From Trogon surrucura (Eukaryota > Chordata > Aves > Trogoniformes > Trogonidae), in assembly GCA_020746105.1 (NCBI GenBank), contig CM036629.1, positions 10,308,001 to 10,372,000 of the forward strand: a DNA stretch of 64,000 nt. The letters run 5' to 3'. Of this stretch, positions 60,598-64,000 are shown in pieces. Position numbers and translations under genes: made by a program. The notes below the pieces were generated by a model. That model did no database searches, was not told the origin of the DNA, and was given only the letters and a program-made list of their open reading frames with translations. The stretch's first letter is position 1. Each line of letters opens with the position of its first letter.

Positions 60598-60985
60598 AAT
60601 TCAAAAGTTCTCCAGCAGCCACTGTAGCTGCAGTGCCGTGCTCTGCTTTGGATGCCTTTTGCATCCCAGTTATCCTTGGGGTTGGTGGCTCTGTAGTTGT
60701 TGGAAGCCTAGCCCTCAGTGTAGCGGAAAATTTTGTGTTGAAATTTCTGATGCTGGGGTCATGGAGCCAGAGAGGGGGTGAAATTCAAAAGTTCTCCAGG
60801 ATCCAATCTTGGTGCACTGCTGTGCTCTCCTCTGGATGCCTTTTGCATCTCAGTTGTCCTTGGGGCTGGTGACTCTGTGGCTCTCTAGAGCTTAGCCCTT
60901 GGTGTAGTGGCAAATTTTGCATTGCAACTCATGGCCACAGGGTCATGGGGTCCGGGACAGCAAAATTCGAAAATTCATTCCTCCT
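60598..60985. repeat. Long-period tandem duplication, unit about 184 bp
   Basis: Two tandem copies start with the same AATTCAAAAGTTCTCCAG at 60598 and 60782 (period 184). They share GGATGCCTTTTGCATC, AGTT-TCCTTGGGG-TGGTG and GTGTAG-GG-AAATTTTG in register; identity by eye is about 70-75%. A third copy begins at about 60964 (AATTCGAAAATTC) but fades after 20 bases. A 121-codon plus-strand frame (60507-60872) crosses the repeat and is not convincing as a gene. It could be the remnant of a minisatellite or part of an old mobile element whose ends are lost. Confidence 0.85.
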
Positions 60986-62873
60986 CTGCTGCTGCTTGCA
61001 ACTTGTGGAGTTGTAACTGGTGCTTCCTTCTTAACTTTTCCCAATGTAGCTTTGTCATGTGATGAGGACTTGTGTGTTTTGCTGCTATAGGACACACCAG
61101 TAGGGCTGTGGTGGGAGGTGCTGAATTTCCCAGTGCCCCAGGACCTGGTACAATCAGCAGATGGTACCTGGTGTCAGCTGCTGTAGAGATTCAAAGCTGC
61201 TTGGTGTTAAATTGAGCTCTTCTGAAAGGACTTAGCTACTGTATTTGTTTGTAATTTACCTCATTCTGAATGCGCTACACGCTGCAGTGTTGCCAATTTA
61301 TTTCAAGTTAGTTTGAGAGCCAGAAGGCAGAAGACCTGCTGAGAAGACTCACAGTCAGGATGTCTGAGCTTTGTGTGTCTGCATAGTCATGTTTAGCTTT
61401 GGTAGAACCTGCATTAGGTAATTTGCACCACGAAATGAAATAAATTATACATAGTTTATTTGATTATTTCCCTTTTTTTGGTGTGGTTGGCATATGAGGG
61501 ATTTTATTGACTAGATGAGTTGCTGGATTATATTTATCAATACCTGAACCAACCTTAATCGAGTTTTTCCTTTGCTTTCCTGCCCCTCTCCTCAATCCGT
61601 TCAGCTGATCATACATAAAAGGAGATGGTTCTTAGAAACTCAGTGGCACAAAGCAGAAACCAAGTATCTCTTGGTCCCATGTTGATGGTTTTGACAGCCT
61701 TTTCTGGAAAGGAGCAGACTGTGTGAGGGAAGGAGAGTGCCTTTTTGTCTTTAGCTAATTTCCTCTGATTGCTTTTTTTGAATAATTTTTGAGGATCAGT
61801 TAGTGATTATGTTGCTCCCACTCTGCATTTACACTAAAATATCTAATTTAGATGTACTTGGCTGTTGTTTCTCTAATCTACAGTAGGCTACAATATGGCA
61901 GTACATAATTAAAAAGTACTTTAAATAGATACCATTCTATGTTTGTTATTTTTCACTTACTATGAAAATTAACAGAGCCTAGTAGTGTGTCTGCATTGGT
62001 CTGTGGTCAGCAATTTCAGTAATTTTAGCCCTTATTAGGAATGTAAATGTAATTAAGTTTGTCTAATTTCTCCTGCAAGAAGTTTTAAGCCTGCCATGAG
62101 TTCATTCTTTCTGGAGTTCATATAATGTACTAAGACATTCCTAGAGGATAAAAGTAGAATAACAAAAGGATAACGTGGGGTTTTCTTGCGAGTTTACTTG
62201 GAGCTATCATCTTTATGCTTGACAGTAGGTCTTGTGAGCGGGAGCATCAGAATAATGCACTGTGCCCTATTGTTTGATTCTCATTATTTTTCTACACAGA
62301 CTTCAACTCTCTTGAACCTTGTGTTGCTGTCACTTCACCAGTTGTTCCCATATTGTCTTAGCACAGCTTTCAAAGTTTACGTCTTTATAACAGGGAAATT
62401 ATTTGCTTGTTGGTCTGTTCTGCTGTGTATTCTAACTATGGTCTCAAATGGATTTGGTGATGCACAGGAAGGGGAGGGATCTCAAAATAACATCTTTTCA
62501 ATTTTTGGCAGCTGCATACGGGAGCAAGGTTGCGACTAGCACTCCCCAGGGAAAGGCAGGCAAGAATACGGGGCAGAGGCTGTACCCGTGTGGATAATCA
62601 GTAACTCTGTAAATCTGGAAGAGCTGTAGTATGTGACTGTCTTTTTGGAGGTGGAGAAAAGCATGAGAGAGATGGTGGGGGAATTCTCTGCTAAGTATGT
62701 CTTGTATTGTGCCTAAATAATACCACATCTCAGCTGTTTTTTTGCATTTCTCTTAATTGTGTGGGAAAAGTAAGTAAGATGTAGAAAGCAGCATCTCTTG
62801 ATGTGATAGCACATACAGATCATTGTTTTAATCTGAAAATGTATAACAACTTAGAGGGAAAGGAGGAATGATC
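60986..62873. other. Non-coding stretch, no gene seen
   Basis: The first part, to about 61200, keeps a GC content like the repeat on its left. A 117-codon plus-strand frame at 62186-62539 is hydrophobic and T-rich but has no recognised family; it is compatible with chance. Confidence 0.45.
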
Positions 62874-62928
62874 TCTCAGTTTGCTTCAAAACACAGAAAA
62901 GTCTCAGTTTGCTTCAAAACACAGAAAA
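62874..62928. repeat. Exact 28-bp tandem duplication
   Basis: The unit beginning TCTCAGTTTGCTTCAAAACA at 62874-62901 is repeated at 62902-62928, identical over 27 bases. The lack of divergence means the duplication is recent, or that one copy is an assembly artefact. Confidence 0.95.
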
Positions 62929-64000
62929 TGTGAATATTTTTTACCCTTTCCTTTAATAAAGACTTAATTACTTACAAAACTGAAGTTTACTTGTATTAAC
63001 ACTTCCACTGCTAAGATGATGGTCAGAAAACATTTGTTGCACATGTAAGATCAGCGATAAAGGTCTGTTATTGAGTAAACTTCAGTAGTAGTAAGGTAAG
63101 GGGAAACAGCAATGGACCTTGGTTCATTCAAAGTTGTTTTTTATATATTTATTTTTCCTTTGGTGTGATATGATAATTCCTTCTGAATCTTCAAACTTCC
63201 CTTGAAACTCAAGACATCAGAACTTTTTGGTTTGAGACTTCCTGCAGGCTTCTAATGTAACATAAATTGTGTATTACACAGCTCCCTGTATTTCTTAGTT
63301 TTCTCTCTTAAAATTCTGGGAGGAAAGTGTCTGCAGGGGAAAACGAATAACATTTTCGTTAGCTGGAGAAAATGTTAGGTAAAGTAGCTCTCAAGTTTTT
63401 TTCACTTAACGTTGATAAATGGTTTGCTTTCTTTTCTTGTTTTTTGGGGGGTCTTTCTCAAAATCCAGCAGAACACTTTGTCTCAACACAATTAATAGCT
63501 CTGAGACTCTGCAAGGCACTATCCAACATCTGAAGCAGGTTGTTACCTAGTAAACTGAAGTGCTTCAACTTTAACTTGCTTTCAATCAGATTTTTTTCTT
63601 GATCCTTTATGAGATCCCAAATCAGTAGAGCATCCAACAGAAAGCAAGCAGAGCTATTATATTAAAATCATACAGTAGATAAACAGTTCATGAAAAAGGA
63701 AGAAAATGTAATACTCTAGATAATGAATTAAAACTTCCTAGGGAGTGGTTTGATGCTGCCAGAACTCAGTGGTTTGTAATGGTTCTTCAGAAGTTAATGT
63801 GCAGTGCAGTTGGGTTTCTGGTTGAAAGCTTAAGTCTCATTTAGTCAGACAATAGGCATTATTGTCTTCTCTTTCTCCTCTTGAAAGACAGTCACTTTAA
63901 CTCCTTTTGTGTGAAGTATGTCTCCTGCAGCAGCAGCAGTCACTGAAGAAAGCAAGAATTGTATTAAAGCACTCTGCCACTTCTCTTTATTCTTAATTGC
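62929..64000. other. Non-coding stretch, no gene seen
   Basis: AT-rich to the end of the window. A short CAG run (GCAGCAGCAGCAG near 63928) is present. No frame or repeat family recognised. Confidence 0.5.

Noticed and set aside
62186..62539. 117-codon hydrophobic plus-strand frame resembling a membrane protein
   Set aside because: Hydrophobicity follows from T-rich codons; length is within chance and no splice sites or family motifs support it.
63925..63940. Short CAG run as a possible coding or unstable triplet repeat
   Set aside because: Only about four units and not in a supported reading frame.
1..64000. tRNA, rRNA, CRISPR array, telomere repeat or complete endogenous retrovirus
   Set aside because: Read for their hallmark motifs (tRNA B-box-like GGTTCGAATCC, regular spacer-repeat arrays, TTAGGG runs, retroviral gag/pol/env frames) and found none that hold up.

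Overview
This window looks like bird nuclear DNA: an AT-rich stretch with no protein-coding gene I can recognise. The main evidence is the repeat content. There are at least six fragments of CR1, the dominant LINE (non-LTR retrotransposon) of birds and other sauropsids. They show the typical 5' truncation, and the younger ones end in degenerate 8-bp repeats of the ATTCTATG type. There is also a GC-rich block that I read as a worn copy of an avian endogenous-retrovirus LTR-type repeat, and a probable solo LTR with a diverged 5-bp target-site duplication. I see no bacterial operons, mammalian Alu/B1-type SINEs, tRNA, rRNA or CRISPR array. CR1 also occurs in crocodilians and turtles; I favour a bird from the look of the CR1 copies and the ERV-like block, and I cannot name the species.

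Layout. 1-25 kb is mostly unannotated AT-rich sequence. It holds one old CR1 relic (about 2.28-2.49 kb), a GC-rich patch (9.24-9.55 kb), short tandem duplications, a possible terminal exon with acceptor and poly(A) signal (19.5-19.9 kb) and a possible open internal exon (22.59-22.72 kb). 25-34 kb is the most repeat-rich part. It has the longest real coding remnant in the window, a 234-codon uninterrupted C-terminal piece of CR1 polymerase on the minus strand (25.36-26.07 kb), then the ERV-like GC-rich block (27.2-27.75 kb), a possible LTR 3' fragment (30.3-30.5 kb), a perfect 14-bp hairpin (31.09 kb), a purine-rich strand-asymmetric tract (31.3-31.75 kb) and a short CR1 3' end (33.15-33.27 kb).

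34-64 kb holds the candidate solo LTR on the minus strand (37.10-37.69 kb) and two near-identical young CR1 copies in opposite orientation (44.55-45.04 and 54.93-55.20 kb) that form an inverted pair about 10 kb apart. It also holds another GC-rich patch (46.78-47.04 kb), an old CR1 scrap (56.14-56.22 kb), a long-period tandem duplication of about 184 bp (60.6-61.0 kb) and an exact 28-bp tandem duplication (62.87-62.93 kb).

Apart from the CR1 polymerase pieces, the open frames (mostly 60-160 codons) are what chance gives in 64 kb of this composition, and none resembles a family I know. The region is best read as intergenic or deep-intronic DNA, possibly with conserved regulatory elements and non-coding RNA exons that only alignment or RNA data can confirm. 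I did not find a convincing undescribed biological system. The most useful leads are the two exon candidates, the 184-bp repeat, the inverted CR1 pair, the hairpin and the solo LTR.
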